43,374 nt of DNA from Chara braunii (taxonomy: Eukaryota; Streptophyta; Charophyceae; Charales; Characeae): the NCBI GenBank assembly GCA_003427395.1, contig BFEA01000961.1, forward strand, positions 167,256 to 210,629. Direction: 5' to 3'. The notes beneath the pieces are model-generated. The model was not told the DNA's origin, did not search any database, and saw only the letters and a program-made list of their open reading frames with translations. The position numbers and the translations under genes were made by a program. Shown here piece after piece: positions 31,198 through 41,520 of the stretch; the first letter of the stretch is position 1; each line of letters begins with the position of its first letter.

Positions 31198-31246
31198 AAG
31201 TTGAATATAACGCCCGGGGTAATATTTTCTGGTGAAGACGGTAGGG
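31198..31246 (-). repeat. Inverted copy of the foldback box
   Basis: The minus strand reads CTACCGTCTTCACCAGAAAA, matching 30629-30648 (CTACCGTCTTCACCCGAAAA) in opposite orientation about 600 bp away. Confidence 0.8.
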
Positions 31247-31291
31247 AACCCGGGAAAAAAGACATGCCTTTACTTCTCTCAATATTTCCAG

Positions 31292-31348
31292 ACATATGCA
31301 CCTGTGCTGGAATCAGGTCTCTGCGATGTGCTGACCAAGGTTCTCAAG
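31292..31348 (+). other. Candidate 57-nt cassette exon in intron 2
   Basis: A pyrimidine-rich acceptor (TTTACTTCTCTCAATATTTCCAG) is followed by 19 open codons, TYAPVLESGLCDVLTKVLK, and a GT donor (CTCAAG then GTACTG). Its length is a multiple of three and both edges are phase 0, so inclusion would keep the PAT frame. Enzymes of the family have no insertion at this site, so inclusion would be atypical. It may be a captured exon from another gene or chance. Confidence 0.35.
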
Positions 31349-31680
31349 GTACTGACTTTGACCACATTTTGGACCACAGCTTTTAATTGTTAATGATATT
31401 TAATTTGGACAACCTCTCCATTTGTGCATGTCATCCTTGCACAGGGGCCAACACGGCCCTTAGCCCACGGTTTTTACTACATTTTGAGCTCATCTTGACC
31501 ACATTTTGGCCCACATTTTGACCACATTTTGAGTGCATCTTGACTACGTTTGGACGAAGTTGTCATCCCATTCTCGCAACATTTTGACTAGGCACTTTTA
31601 CTACATTTTGACTATACTGAAGTGACTTAACCAACCACATTTAGACATTTGTCTTTGGTTTTCATATAAAGGAGGACTTT

Positions 31681-31975
31681 GGGCCTCGCTGCACTGCACA
31701 CCTTGAAATGTGTTCGCATGCAGTAATGGTCCCAATACATTCAAAATGTTCGATCAGTCCAAGTGTATATGGTACACATGACAGTTTGGAGACGTGTTGA
31801 ATGTTGAGAAGTGGGGCAATGCCCTTTGGTTGGTGAAAAACAGCGGATGCACACCTTGAAATATTTCTGCACCCGGTAATGGTCTTGATACATTCAGAAT
31901 CTTCGATCAGGCCAAGTGTATATGGTACATGACAGTTTGGATATGTGTTGAATGTTGAGTAGTGGAGCAAGACCC
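31681..31975. mobile_element. Short TIR element, copy D, with internal 153-bp tandem duplication
   Basis: Left end GGGCCTCGCTGCACTGC, right end GTAGTGGAGCAAGACCC inverted, TTT on both sides. Inside, GCACACCTTGAAAT units at about 31697 and 31850 start two copies of a roughly 153-bp direct repeat; the first copy also contains a right-end-like GTGGGGCAATGCCCTTTGG, so the element seems to have duplicated with part of its flank. Confidence 0.72.
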
Positions 31976-32024
31976 TTTGGTTGGTGAAAAGCAGTGGATG
32001 TAATGGTTGTCTTGTTTTGCACAG

Positions 32025-32186
32025 GTTTCTGGGTTGGCGAAAGCCATGCGTCAGCATTGCATTCCGGTTGCAGCTCGAGATGACACACTGGATATCGTTG
32101 GAACGGGCGGTGATGGTGCCAACACTGTCAACATTTCCACTGGGGCATGTGTTTTAGCTGCTGCTTGCGGAGCAAAAGTGGCAAAG
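32025..32186 (+). CDS. PAT1: Anthranilate phosphoribosyltransferase, exon 3 (PRPP-binding core)
   Basis: The 54 codons begin VSGLAKAMRQHCIPVAARDD and continue through DIVGTGGDGANTVNIST to CGAKVAK. GTGGDG (residues 26-31 of the exon) and NIST are the phosphate and PRPP contact motifs of the nucleoside phosphorylase-like fold of this enzyme; GTGGDGANTVNIST is the plant and cyanobacterial style. Acceptor GTTTTGCACAG and donor AAG then GTAATA are good, both phase 0. The next family block (GN-S-SS at the anthranilate site) is not found downstream in this window, so the gene is partial here. Nothing in the exons is broken. Confidence 0.95.
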
Positions 32187-32617
32187 GTAATAGCAGCGAA
32201 GAAAGTCGCGGAGGCAAATATGATAATATTGTTTGTAATGCCTGTTGTACAAATCTTGCTTGAGATTTTTCATCAGAGAATTCTCGAATTTCGCTTGACA
32301 CTTTTATTTGAGAATTCAGTTCTGAGGTTAGACAGATTCACAATGCTGCTTTATGCCCTTAACCACTCCTTAGTTCACAGAAATGAAGATTGACGTCCCT
32401 TGGTTTATAACTTCATATTTATAACTTCATATATAGTTGAATAATAGTTATCAATAACGAGTCCTTATTTCGCAGAATTACAGATTGTTGAGCCGTAGTT
32501 ATAAATCATTCTAACAAGTTAAATCAGTATAGTTGGCTAATCAGTATAGTGGGCTAAATCAGTATAGTTGGCTCAATCAGTGCATGAATTGACTATTCCT
32601 TCTCTGAGACCGCTATG

Positions 32618-33605
32618 TGAAAGGGTTTCACCCAGTTAGTGCGATGATTGCAGATAGATATCAGGGCTCGATCCCCAGACCTCCCCTAGCCCACTGTACA
32701 GCTGTCCGTTGACCCTGTGTGTTTCGAACCCGTGACCTGTCCCCAAAACCGTGTATCAATGTCTTGTGTGTATGAGTTGGGTCATGTGGGGTTTGATCCG
32801 TAGGTCAGTCGTTTAGGAGTCTTAGGGTCGTCCGTAAGTTTCCGGAAAAGGCAAGTTTACCGTTGACCTTTCCAGAGGTCAACTGGCCCTACGTCCTCTG
32901 AAGAGCCAACTTGACCTTTGGGAGTCAGTAGGAGGCAGACCATCGGTCTTCGAAAGGTCAAGAGTCCCCAGTCAGCCCCGAAGAGGCATAGGTATAGGCA
33001 GTCCCAGTCCAGCAGCAAGTACCAGAGTGGAACTGCACATCCAAGGGCCTGGGACCGGGCAGGGCAGACCACCAAACGGAACAGTAAAAATAAAGAGGCA
33101 GCACCCAGCCATTCGTTCATTCGCTTGTGAGCTACGTGGACGTGTTGCTTGAGTGACTTGTGCGTTGGGTCACAGGTGATCAGCAGGAATCCCGAAGGTG
33201 GAAGAGGGCGAGCGGCCATAGCAGCTAGTGAGGAGGAAGACGACGGCGGCCATAGCCGCCAGTGTGACGAAGTCAGCTGTTAGTGTGTGTGTGTGTGTAT
33301 GTGTGTGTAGACATTCAGGGTAGATCCTAGTGCGTGTACATGTGTGTGAGTGAGTGTGAGTGTGTCTGATGGTGGATATAGTGTTCGGGTGGGAATTTCA
33401 GACTGGTGCTCAGACGCCATAGCCGCAAGATGTGACAAGTTGACTTGAGCTGAGTTTGTGGCCGAAGGCCATATCTCTGAGTTTTCTGTGTGGGCGCACT
33501 GAGCCATCTCACGCTTGCTGCTGATTCTACTTTGAGGAAGTTGTTTTGCCATCGGCACCTGCATGTACGCATGTTGGAAGTGAAATCGAGACAGGTCTGA
33601 TTGCA
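32618..33605 (+). repeat. 5' LTR of element 2
   Basis: Starts around TGAAAGGGTTTCACCCAG and ends ...GATTGCA one base before the primer site. It includes a GT microsatellite (33281-33309). The TATA region that reads TATAAATAAAG in the 3' LTR is TAAAAATAAAG here. Confidence 0.88.
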
Positions 33606-33913
33606 GTGGTATCAGAGGCGGTTCCCATTGTCTGCACAAGCATCGCGGAAGTCAGAGGAGGCAAAGAAGAAGCTGACTGACGCAAAGAGAGGGACGCGCG
33701 TGAGCAAGGAAGACCGCCATAGTGGATGGTAGCCATAGCTGCCAGCTTGGAGGAGAAGAAGAATGACGGGAGAGAAAGAGAGGTGACAAAGAAGAAGGTG
33801 GTAGCGGCCATAGCAGACGGAGAGGAAGAAGAAGTCGGTTATAGCCGAGCTTGAGGATGAAGAAGAAGAGGGCAAAGTTGCTGAAGGTGACAGGGAGAGG
33901 AAGCCGCCATAGC
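33215..33913 (+). repeat. Recurrent GCCATAGC octamer, six exact copies
   Basis: Exact octamers at 33215, 33249, 33416, 33732, 33807 and 33906, all on the + (sense) strand across the LTR and leader, plus near matches. The 3' LTR has it at 41049 and 41083, and further LTR-like units have it at 43059 and 43187. Confidence 0.85.
33607..33621 (+). promoter_or_regulatory. Primer-binding site of element 2 (initiator Met tRNA type)
   Basis: TGGTATCAGAGGCGG directly follows the LTR; the first eleven bases equal the classic plant initiator-Met-tRNA primer site. Confidence 0.93.
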
Positions 33914-34727
33914 CGGGTTGTCAAAGGGTTGACGGGCGTTGACTGTCGTTGACCAGGGTTGACCAGGGTGGTTAAGGTGTCGATCGGCGAGCTTTGATTG
34001 GCACAGTTGACCAAGCTGGAATACGGAGCGAGGAGCAGTATAAACCCTTCAAGCCCTAGCCCTTGTCCTTTATGCTCTGTGGATGAGCACACTCACCCGG
34101 TACTCGCTGCAATAGAGTTTTGCAAAGTCTGCCATGTCTTTTTGCATTGAGTCACTCCTGTCCAGGTTGTATAGGTTCCATGCATGTGGTCTTATGGAGG
34201 CTGAGGGGCGGATATCTGCACGGGACTTAGTAGGGGTGAGGTTTATCTGACGCCAGGCGACCTGGGGAAAAGCCCCCAAGGACCGGTATAGACCGGCAGG
34301 CTGCTGTGGGTGGTACACTATACTTGAACTCCGAGCTTGAGATCGTGCGTCCAATTTGTACGAGTCTTGAGAGAACTCCGGTTGTGATCGTCGTCCTGAC
34401 TGCGACGTTAAATAATTCCTGAGGAGTTATGGGAAATCTCCTTAAATGCCGCCTGATCAGCCAGTAGTTTTGTAGTGACAGACTAGTAGGAGACTAGTAT
34501 CGAATAGTCGACAGAGGAGCAATTGGAAGCCAAAGCCAGACAAGATTGGACTGTGGGTGCACGGGCATCTGACGGTTGTGGAGAGATTGGACTGTGGTTG
34601 CGGAAGCATCTGACGACGGTGGTAGCTTGGCTAAGGTGGAAGAGAGGACCTTTAGAGAGTCGATGTCTAGGTGGTAAGCCTAAGTGTTGAGGAGGGGAAT
34701 TGGTTGTGATTGTGCCCTTCTCCAACA
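33622..34727 (+). other. Leader of element 2
   Basis: About 1.1 kb of GAAGAAG-rich and GCCATAGC-bearing non-coding sequence between primer site and gag. The minus-strand ORFs here are Ser/Leu-rich shadows of the purine-rich strand. Confidence 0.65.
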
Positions 34728-36834
34728 TGGATGACTACCCTATGTTCGCCTTCATCATGGGCCTCTCCTTCTGGGGGGCCCTGCTCCGTTTCCTCTTTTC
34801 GTTAGGATTTTGGAGAACATCTTGCAGCGCAGTGACTACATAGTTCGGACCCCAAACTTCACCATATAGTAAAGAACAAGAGGAGAAGGCTGCCGCAATT
34901 CTCCAAGAGCGGAGGGAAAGAAAAAAGAAGAAAGTTATGGAGAAACAGGCCAAGAATCCTGTTAGAAGAGGAAGCGACCAGAAAGAAAAAAATGGAGATG
35001 GAGTAGGAGATGGAGGTGTGGAAAAAAGAGCAGGAGGTGAAGCTGGCCTAGGAATTGGCCGAAGAAGAGGAGGAGACTTAGGAAGAAGGGACCCCGTTGC
35101 AGAGGAGGACAGGGAAGCAGGTAGCAGTGGGCACAAAAGAAAGGAAGGAGGAAAGAGAAGAAGAGAGTAGGGCTCTAGCTCCACCGGGAGAGGTGGAGAA
35201 TATTGTAAAATAATGGGTGGTCGGATTGTCCCTGGGGAAAGTTAAAGAAGATGAGTTGACAGTTCCCACGCCGAACGAGAAGCAGTCAAGGAGAAGTTGG
35301 AGAGAGAAACGAGTCCCCTCCATCGTCAGGCAAAGGAGCAGGAGAAGTAGTTGGAGTGGAAGCTGCGGCTCGCAAGGGAGAAGACGAGGCGCCTTGAAAT
35401 GGTAGATAAGATGGAGGAGATGAAGGCGGCAGAAGAGCTGTTGGGTAAGTTGGGGGAAGACACACAGATAGGGAAAAGAATTGACGCCCTCTCCCATAGT
35501 AAGACTTTTGTTCTCGCGGCTCAACAAGAACAAATAAGACATCTTTGTGGGCACGATATAGCCCTCGAGTCCATACGGGCTGGATTCGAACACTTTGCCC
35601 AGGAGATAATGATTCATATCACCAATGAGATGCGCACGGCGATCGGTAGGACAAAGAAGTTTTGTACCGGTGCGATTGAGGGTGTCAAAATAGCAACCCC
35701 CAAAGAAGAGGAGACTCGACCCCACCAAGAAAGAGTCAAAGTTCGTTTCCTTGAGCCCTACAATGGGAAAATGGGTGAAGACTTTGACAATTGGGAGGCT
35801 TGCATTAAGTCATATTTGTACTTACAGGACGTACTTCCCGAAGACCATGTCTTGATAGCCTTTCGAGCTTTAAGGGACGAACCGACTAGTTTCGCCAGGT
35901 AACTTGTAAGTGCCGCCCATTGCGAAAATCACATGGTCGAATATTTTGCCATCACCAACCTTAGCGATTTCTTTGTTGCACTACGAGAACGCTTTGCGGA
36001 CTCCACTATAGGATTGAGGGCGTGCGATAAACTCCAAACGATCCATACCCGGCCTTGGAGGAGTGCGCATGCACTGAAAACCGCTATCGACGAACTGATT
36101 GTTGTGCCTGGCCATGGAGTTACAGAAGCACAACTAGTTCACCTCTTCTATCGCGCGTTGCCCGAGCGACTGCAAGGGCATTTCTTTGACAAGAAGCAAC
36201 AACCTGGAATGACCTACGGTCTTTTGAGTCGAGAAGTTGTTGCTTTTGCTGCCCAGTCCATGCTAGTTAGTATTTTCTAACATAAGGAACTAGCAAAGGG
36301 GAAAAAGTGGGAAGTGTCGCACCATCTCTGGTCAAGTCAAGGTCAAAGATAGTCTCATATTGACTATGGAGGAAGGTGGTGCAGAGCAAGTCCTCTACAT
36401 TGATATTGAATGGGGACTTGACGAGGAGGACAGTAGTGCAAAGAGAGGGAGTTCCTACGCTGTTGTCGCGTCCGGAAACAGGCCGCAAGGAGGAGGACGA
36501 GGCCGTGGCAGAAGTCGCCAGGCCTCAGGTGGTCGAGGGCCGGGTGGCCAGGGGGTTGGCGGCAACAGAGACTGCGAAGAGGGAGGTACAAGGTCCCTCG
36601 TCTAACCACCCTAGCTCTAGTCGATCACCTCCCAAAAGGGGTGGATGGCACCTAGGACGGCCGAAAGGCAGGCCGTGGGAAACCCTAGGCTTGGATCAAA
36701 ACATCTGGCAGGATTGCATGGACAAATCCCAATGCGAGTTCTGTGGAGATCTTGGGCATATCGTCAAATTTTGCCCGAAATACAAGAGGCCTAATCGTGC
36801 TGCATCTGGGGCAGCAAAAGGCAAACGTCGGTAG
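34728..36834 (+). pseudogene. Gag of element 2 with CCHC zinc knuckle (frameshifts and stop)
   Basis: A probable start is ATG 34728 (MDDYPMFAF). The reading moves between frames: SDYIVRTPNF (frame of 34831), then KEQEEKAAAILQERRERKKK (frame of 34862), a lysine and glutamate-rich coiled-coil-like part. The Gag core lies in the frame of 35351 (ALESIRAGFEHFAQEI, then FLEPYNGKMGEDFDNWEA) up to a TAA at 35900-35902, and continues in the same frame to 36280 (RERFADSTIGL, LPERLQGHFFDKK). Another shift leads to the zinc knuckle CEFCGDLGHIVKFC at about 36733-36774, with spacing CX2CX4HX4C. Forms the particle and binds RNA in intact relatives. Confidence 0.85.
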
Positions 36835-36914
36835 AGGTAGCAATTGCCCCTACATCAGGAGCACGTGGAGATGAGCGCGCGCACGGAACAAAAACTCCCA
36901 CTCCACGTGTCTCC

Positions 36915-37157
36915 ATGGCAGAGGTTGATGGCCAACGCCTAGCTAGCTGCCTAAAGACTGCTTGTGTTAGAGTCTCTCTAGGCGCTTCCCTCATAAGCTT
37001 GGCTGAAGAGTTAAAAGAGAGATGGTCGGCCTGGGCCAAGATGAAGAAGAATGAGAAGGGCCAACTGTTGCTAGCCGATGTAGAGATCTTTAGATCTAGA
37101 GTAGGGGCCCTTATAGATAGTGGGCCCACTAGAAGTTGCATCATCGTCAAGCGCTGA
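36915..37157 (+). pseudogene. Retropepsin region of element 2 (fragment)
   Basis: The frame ends in [14 protein letters not shown], where IDSG is the aspartic protease active-site loop (Thr or Ala is more usual after Gly than the Pro seen here). A shift at about 37150 carries the reading to the frame of 37136, whose first 100 residues hold the rest of the protease ([20 protein letters not shown]). Confidence 0.72.
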
Positions 37158-40100
37158 AAAAGTTGAGGCTAGGCCTCAAAGTCCAACAACTGGAAGAACC
37201 TGTAGTTAGTATCCGCGCAGAAAACCGCACCATGTGGATCGAGGAGTACGTCGAGGGAGTCCAAGCGTATTTTTGCGTAGAAGGAGAGGGAAAGGTAGAG
37301 AAGGTTCTCCATTCCCTAACTCTACTCGTAGAGGATAATCTCCCATTTGACATAGTACTTAGTATTGATTGGGGTGAGGCAGCTGGAGCCACTTCACACC
37401 TTCGAGAGCATGAATGCAAGCTCCCTAGTCCCTCAGGCGGGATTAAGAAAGCCCACTTGTTCCATGTGTCAAGAGTTTATGACGCCTTAGCACATTGCTT
37501 CCTTAGTGCTCCTGCCATCGCTAGACTCATAAGGAAGGAGCAACTCAAAGAACAGGTCTTTGCAACCTATGTGACCCTAGCATCGGATCAGCCAAAGGAG
37601 GAAGATAAAATTCATCCTACTATTGCCAGTTTGCTCAAGGAGTATGCAGACATAGCTGAAGCACACGTAGGGGTAGTACCAAGGGCTATTCAGCACCACA
37701 TAGAGATAGAGCTTGGCAGTAAAACGCCTAAAGGAGCAGTCTACAAAATGTCTCCCAAAGAGTTAGAGGAGCTACACAAACAATTAGATGAGCTCCTAGA
37801 GAAAGGATGGATCGGACCCAGTTCATCTCCTTTTGGTGCACCTATTCTGTTTGTCCCCAAGAAAGAGGGAGAAATGAGAATGTGTATCGACTATAGGAGT
37901 CTGAATGCAATAACCGTCAATAATGCAAAACCATTGCCCCGTGTATACGATCTCTTAGATCGGGTGCAAGGCTGCAAGTACTTTACGAAGATAGACTTTA
38001 AGTCAGGGTATCATCAGATAGAGGTCCACCTCGATGACCAACATAAGACGACATTCCGGACTCGATATGGGTATTATGAGTTTATAGTGATGCCTTTTGG
38101 ACTAACTAATGCACCAGCGACTTGTTTAGACCGTGGCTAGATAAATTTGTTGTAGTATATTTAGACGACATCTTAGTTTTTGGTAAGTCCCTCCAAGAAC
38201 ATGAGGGTCATTTGAGGCAAATTTTGGAGAAACTAAAGGAAACCAACTTCAAGATTAATGCAAAGAAGTGCGAATGGGCCAAGATTGGAGTCTTGTACTT
38301 GAGCCACGTGTTAGATGGGGATGACATCAAACCAGAGGATGACAAAATAGCAGCGATTAGAGACTAACCAGTTCCTCGCTCTGACTGAGTTATGATTGTT
38401 TTTAGGATTGGCCAACTACCACAGAAAGTATGTGAGAAACTTCTCTGCTATCGTTGCTCCTCTTCGTAGACTCAAGAAGGAAACAATCTTGAAGTGGGAC
38501 AAAGATCGTACCTCCGCCTTAAAGAAGTTAAAGAAGGCCTTGGTAGAATATCTTGTCGTCAAGGTAGTTGATCCCTCATTACGCTTCGTTGTCACAACAG
38601 ACGCAAGCCAATATGGCATAGGCGATGTGTTACAATAGAATGACCGCGATGGCTACAGACCCGTAGAGTTCATGTCAGCTAGGCTGCCTTCATAAAAAGT
38701 AGCAGCCTCGAAGTATGAAAGAGAACTCTATGCTCTCAGGCAGACCTTAGATCGTTGGAGACATTACATGCTTGGGAGACACTTTAAAGTCTACTCAGAT
38801 CATGCGACTCTGAGATGGCTGAAGACGCAAGCCAAGATGACGCCCAAGTTGACTAGGTGGGCATCAGAGATAGACCAGTTTGACTTTGAGCTCAAGCCCG
38901 TGAAAGGTAAGTATAACGTGGTAGCCGATGCTCTAAGTAGAAGAACTGATTACTTTGGAGCAATAGTGCACTATCTGGACAAAGGGGTAGACCTACAACA
39001 AAAAATAAAGGTCGCATACGTCGAGGAACCGATCTACAGTGATCTCCTAAAAAAGGTGAGGGAAACCCCCGACAGTGAGCTAGATTATCGGACAACAAAC
39101 GGGCTACTCTTTGAGAAGACCAATGTCGTTGATAGTCCGTGCATTCCCAATTTTGAAGAGATCCGTAGTTTGATCCTAGGGGAATGCCATGATGCAGGAC
39201 ACTTCGATTGGCAAAAGACATTAGCCAACCCATCGATGCCGTACACATGGCCTGTCATGAAAGCCCGACTGTATAGGGTATGTCCGCGACTGCAAAGTCT
39301 GCCAGCGCAACAAGACAACGACAAAAGCACCTCTAGGTCTTCTTAGACCCTTGCCTATCCCAGCAGGACCCGGAGAGTCTGTTTCTATTGACTTCATGGA
39401 TACAAGGGTCGGGAGTAGGCATGGAAAAAGTCAAGTCATGGTCGTAATAGATCGATTTAGTAAGTATGCCGCAGAGGCGGGAACCAAATTAGTCATAGAG
39501 AAGTTGTTCAATTTTTGGGTAAGTGAGCATGGCATACCGCATTCAATAGTTAGTGATAGAGACGTGCAGTTTACAAACCAAAACTGGCAAGATCTCATGA
39601 AAGTTTATGGTTCTAAGTTGTTGATGTCGTCCGGTCGTCATCCAGAGACAAACGGCCAAACAGAACATATGAATAAGATCTTGCAACAATTACTCATAAT
39701 GTCTATTAGACCTGATAAAGTGAATTGGGATGAGATGCTTCCCAAAGTAGCTAGTGCCTACAGCAACAACGTACACCTAACTACTTCAGGGCTCCTAACG
39801 AGCTGCATAATTCCTTTAGACCACGTAGGCCGTTCGAAGGACTTAATCGGGACCAGATTCAGATGTTACCGTCGGGTACAAGAGAGTTTGCTCTGTAGCA
39901 TGAGAAGGAAGTTCAGAGGGTGATCGAAAATCTTAGAAAAGCCCAACATCGCATGATTGAACAAGCGAATAAGCATCGCAGACCCTCACAATTCAGAGTA
40001 GGCGACTTAGTCTGGGTCAAGCTTTTGCCTGCGTATAGAGGGTCGTGGCCTGTCGAAGAAGTCAAAGGTGGACAGGATGGACCATCATATACGATAGAGA

Positions 40101-40421
40101 TTCCACCTCACTTCCATACGTATCCGGCCTTCCATGCATCAAAGTTGTTACCTTGTTTTTCCCAGTCAACAGTTTCCTTCGCGGAGATCGATGATTCCGC
40201 GAGATATGGATGGCACCTATGACATAGACCGAATACTAGAAGAAGATGTATTCCGCAACAGAGGCAGAGGTCGTCCCCAAAAGCAGTACAAAGTCCGGTT
40301 TGCTTACCAGGAACTTGAGGACGACAAATGGTTCACAAGGACCGAGCTTCTAGAAATCGCTCCCGACATAGTGCATGCTTACGAAAGAGAAAGAAAAGGT
40401 AAAGGTCCTGACTTGAATTAA
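37158..40421 (+). pseudogene. Pol of element 2: RT, RNase H, integrase, chromodomain-like tail (multiple breaks)
   Basis: RT runs from about 37620 ([12 protein letters not shown]) with [30 protein letters not shown] and [10 protein letters not shown]. About 20-25 bp are missing near 38115, removing the FQ-x-x-M-N segment and shifting frame, after which YLDD (about 38158-38169) resumes. A stop at about 38368 precedes FLGLANYHRKYV. RNase H (TTDASQYGIG) meets a TAG in place of Gln at 38636-38638 and another stop near 38692, then continues with DALSRR. A shift around 39280 separates HDAGH from the CKVCQRNK zinc half. The integrase core begins at 39351 with Asp 14, Asp 69 and Glu 105 of that segment, a DD35E triad. 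A shift near 39910 and another near 40200 split the C-terminus (QYKVRFAYQELEDDKWF). Confidence 0.9.
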
Positions 40422-40439
40422 AGAGTTCTCGGAGGACCT

Positions 40440-40459
40440 TGAATTTAGGACAGCGGGAG
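40440..40459 (+). other. Polypurine tract of element 2
   Basis: AGGACAGCGGGAG sits immediately before the 3' LTR start. Confidence 0.7.
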
Positions 40460-41113
40460 TGAGTTTCACCCAGTTCGCGCTACAATTGCAGATATCAGAA
40501 CTCAATTCCTAGACCTCCCCTAGCCCACTGTACAATTGTCCGTTGACCCTGTGTGTTTTCAACCTGTGACCTATCCCCAAAACTGTGTATCAATGTCTTG
40601 CGTGCATGAGTTGGGTCATCTGGGGTTAGATCCGTAGGTCAGTCATTTAAGAGTCCTAGGGTTTTCCGTAAGTTTCCGGAAAAGGCAAGTTTATAGTTGA
40701 CCTTTCCAGAGGTCAACTGGCCCTACGTCCTCTGAAGAGTCAACTTGACCTTTGGGAGTCAGTAGGAGGCAGACCATTGGTTTCCGAAAGGTCAAGAGTC
40801 CCCAGTCAGCCCCGAAGAGGCACAGGTATAGGCAGTCCCAGTCCAGCAGCAAGTACCAGAATGGAACTGCATGTCCAAGGGCCTGGGACTGGGCAGGCCA
40901 GACCACCAAACGAAACAGTATAAATAAAGAGTCAGCGCCAAGCCAGTCATTCATTCGCCTGCGAGCTACGTGGAAGCGTTGCTTGAGTAAGTTGTGCGTT
41001 GGGTCACAGGTGATCAGCAGGAAGCCCGAAGGCGGAAGAGGGCGAGCGGCCATAGCCGTTAGTGAGGAAGAAGACGATGGCGGCCATAGCCGCCAGTGTG
41101 ACGAAGTCAGCAG

Positions 41114-41158
<45 letters not shown>

Positions 41159-41266
41159 GTAGACATTCAGGGTAGATCCTAGTGCATGTGTACGTGTGTG
41201 TGAGTGAGTGTGAGTGGGTCTGATGGTGGATACAGTGTTCGGGTGGGAATCTCAGACTGGCGCTCA
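40460..41266 (+). repeat. 3' LTR of element 2 (3'-truncated)
   Basis: Starts TGAGTTTCACCCAG. It matches the 5' LTR up to the GACTGG(T/C)GCTCA point, corresponding to about 33412, and then breaks. It contains TATAAATAAA at 40919-40928 and a longer GT microsatellite (41117-41154). Confidence 0.9.
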
Positions 41267-41316
41267 CGCTCACTCACACACACGTACACATGCACTAGGA
41301 TCTACCCTGAATGTCT

Positions 41317-41356
<40 letters not shown>

Positions 41357-41520
41357 ACACACCCACACACACACTAACTGCTGCCTTCGTCACACTGGTG
41401 GCTATGGCTGCCGTCGTCTTCCTCCTCACTAGTGGCTATGGCCACACACCCTCTTCCGCCTTCGGGCTTCCTGCTGACCACCTGTGACCCAACGAACAAG
41501 GCACTCAAGCAACACTTTTT
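41267..41520 (-). repeat. Inverted LTR fragment forming a large palindrome with the 3' LTR
   Basis: The reverse complement of this segment matches 40975-41215: GCGTAGACATTCAGGGTAGA and the following 30 bases are identical, followed by the GT tract, the GGCGGCCATAGC-type region (diverged here) and GGGTCACAGGTG. The arms are separated by about 50 bp. The outer part is more diverged than the inner part, suggesting a fragment of a related LTR rather than a simple inverted duplication. Confidence 0.9.

Larger units (their letters stand above)
29533..32024 (+). other. Intron 2 of the PAT gene
   Basis: Phase-0 intron of 2492 bp. It holds two copies of the short TIR family, a foldback-type block (29975-31246), a precise 57-nt candidate exon (31292-31348) and a 153-bp tandem duplication that runs to within about 40 bp of the acceptor TTGTTTTGCACAG. 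Confidence 0.85.
32618..41266 (+). mobile_element. Decayed Ty3/gypsy LTR retrotransposon (element 2)
   Basis: Direct repeats 32618-33605 and 40460-41266 flank a + strand primer site, gag with CCHC knuckle, protease, RT, RNase H, integrase and chromodomain-like tail. At least six frameshifts or stops break gag-pol. The 3' LTR lacks about the last 190 bp and runs into an inverted LTR fragment, so no target duplication can be defined. It is more eroded than element 1 and from a different family. Confidence 0.93.

Noticed and set aside
35078-35728. 216-codon minus-strand ORF over element 2 gag
   Set aside because: Antisense of the Gag coding region, no domain of its own.
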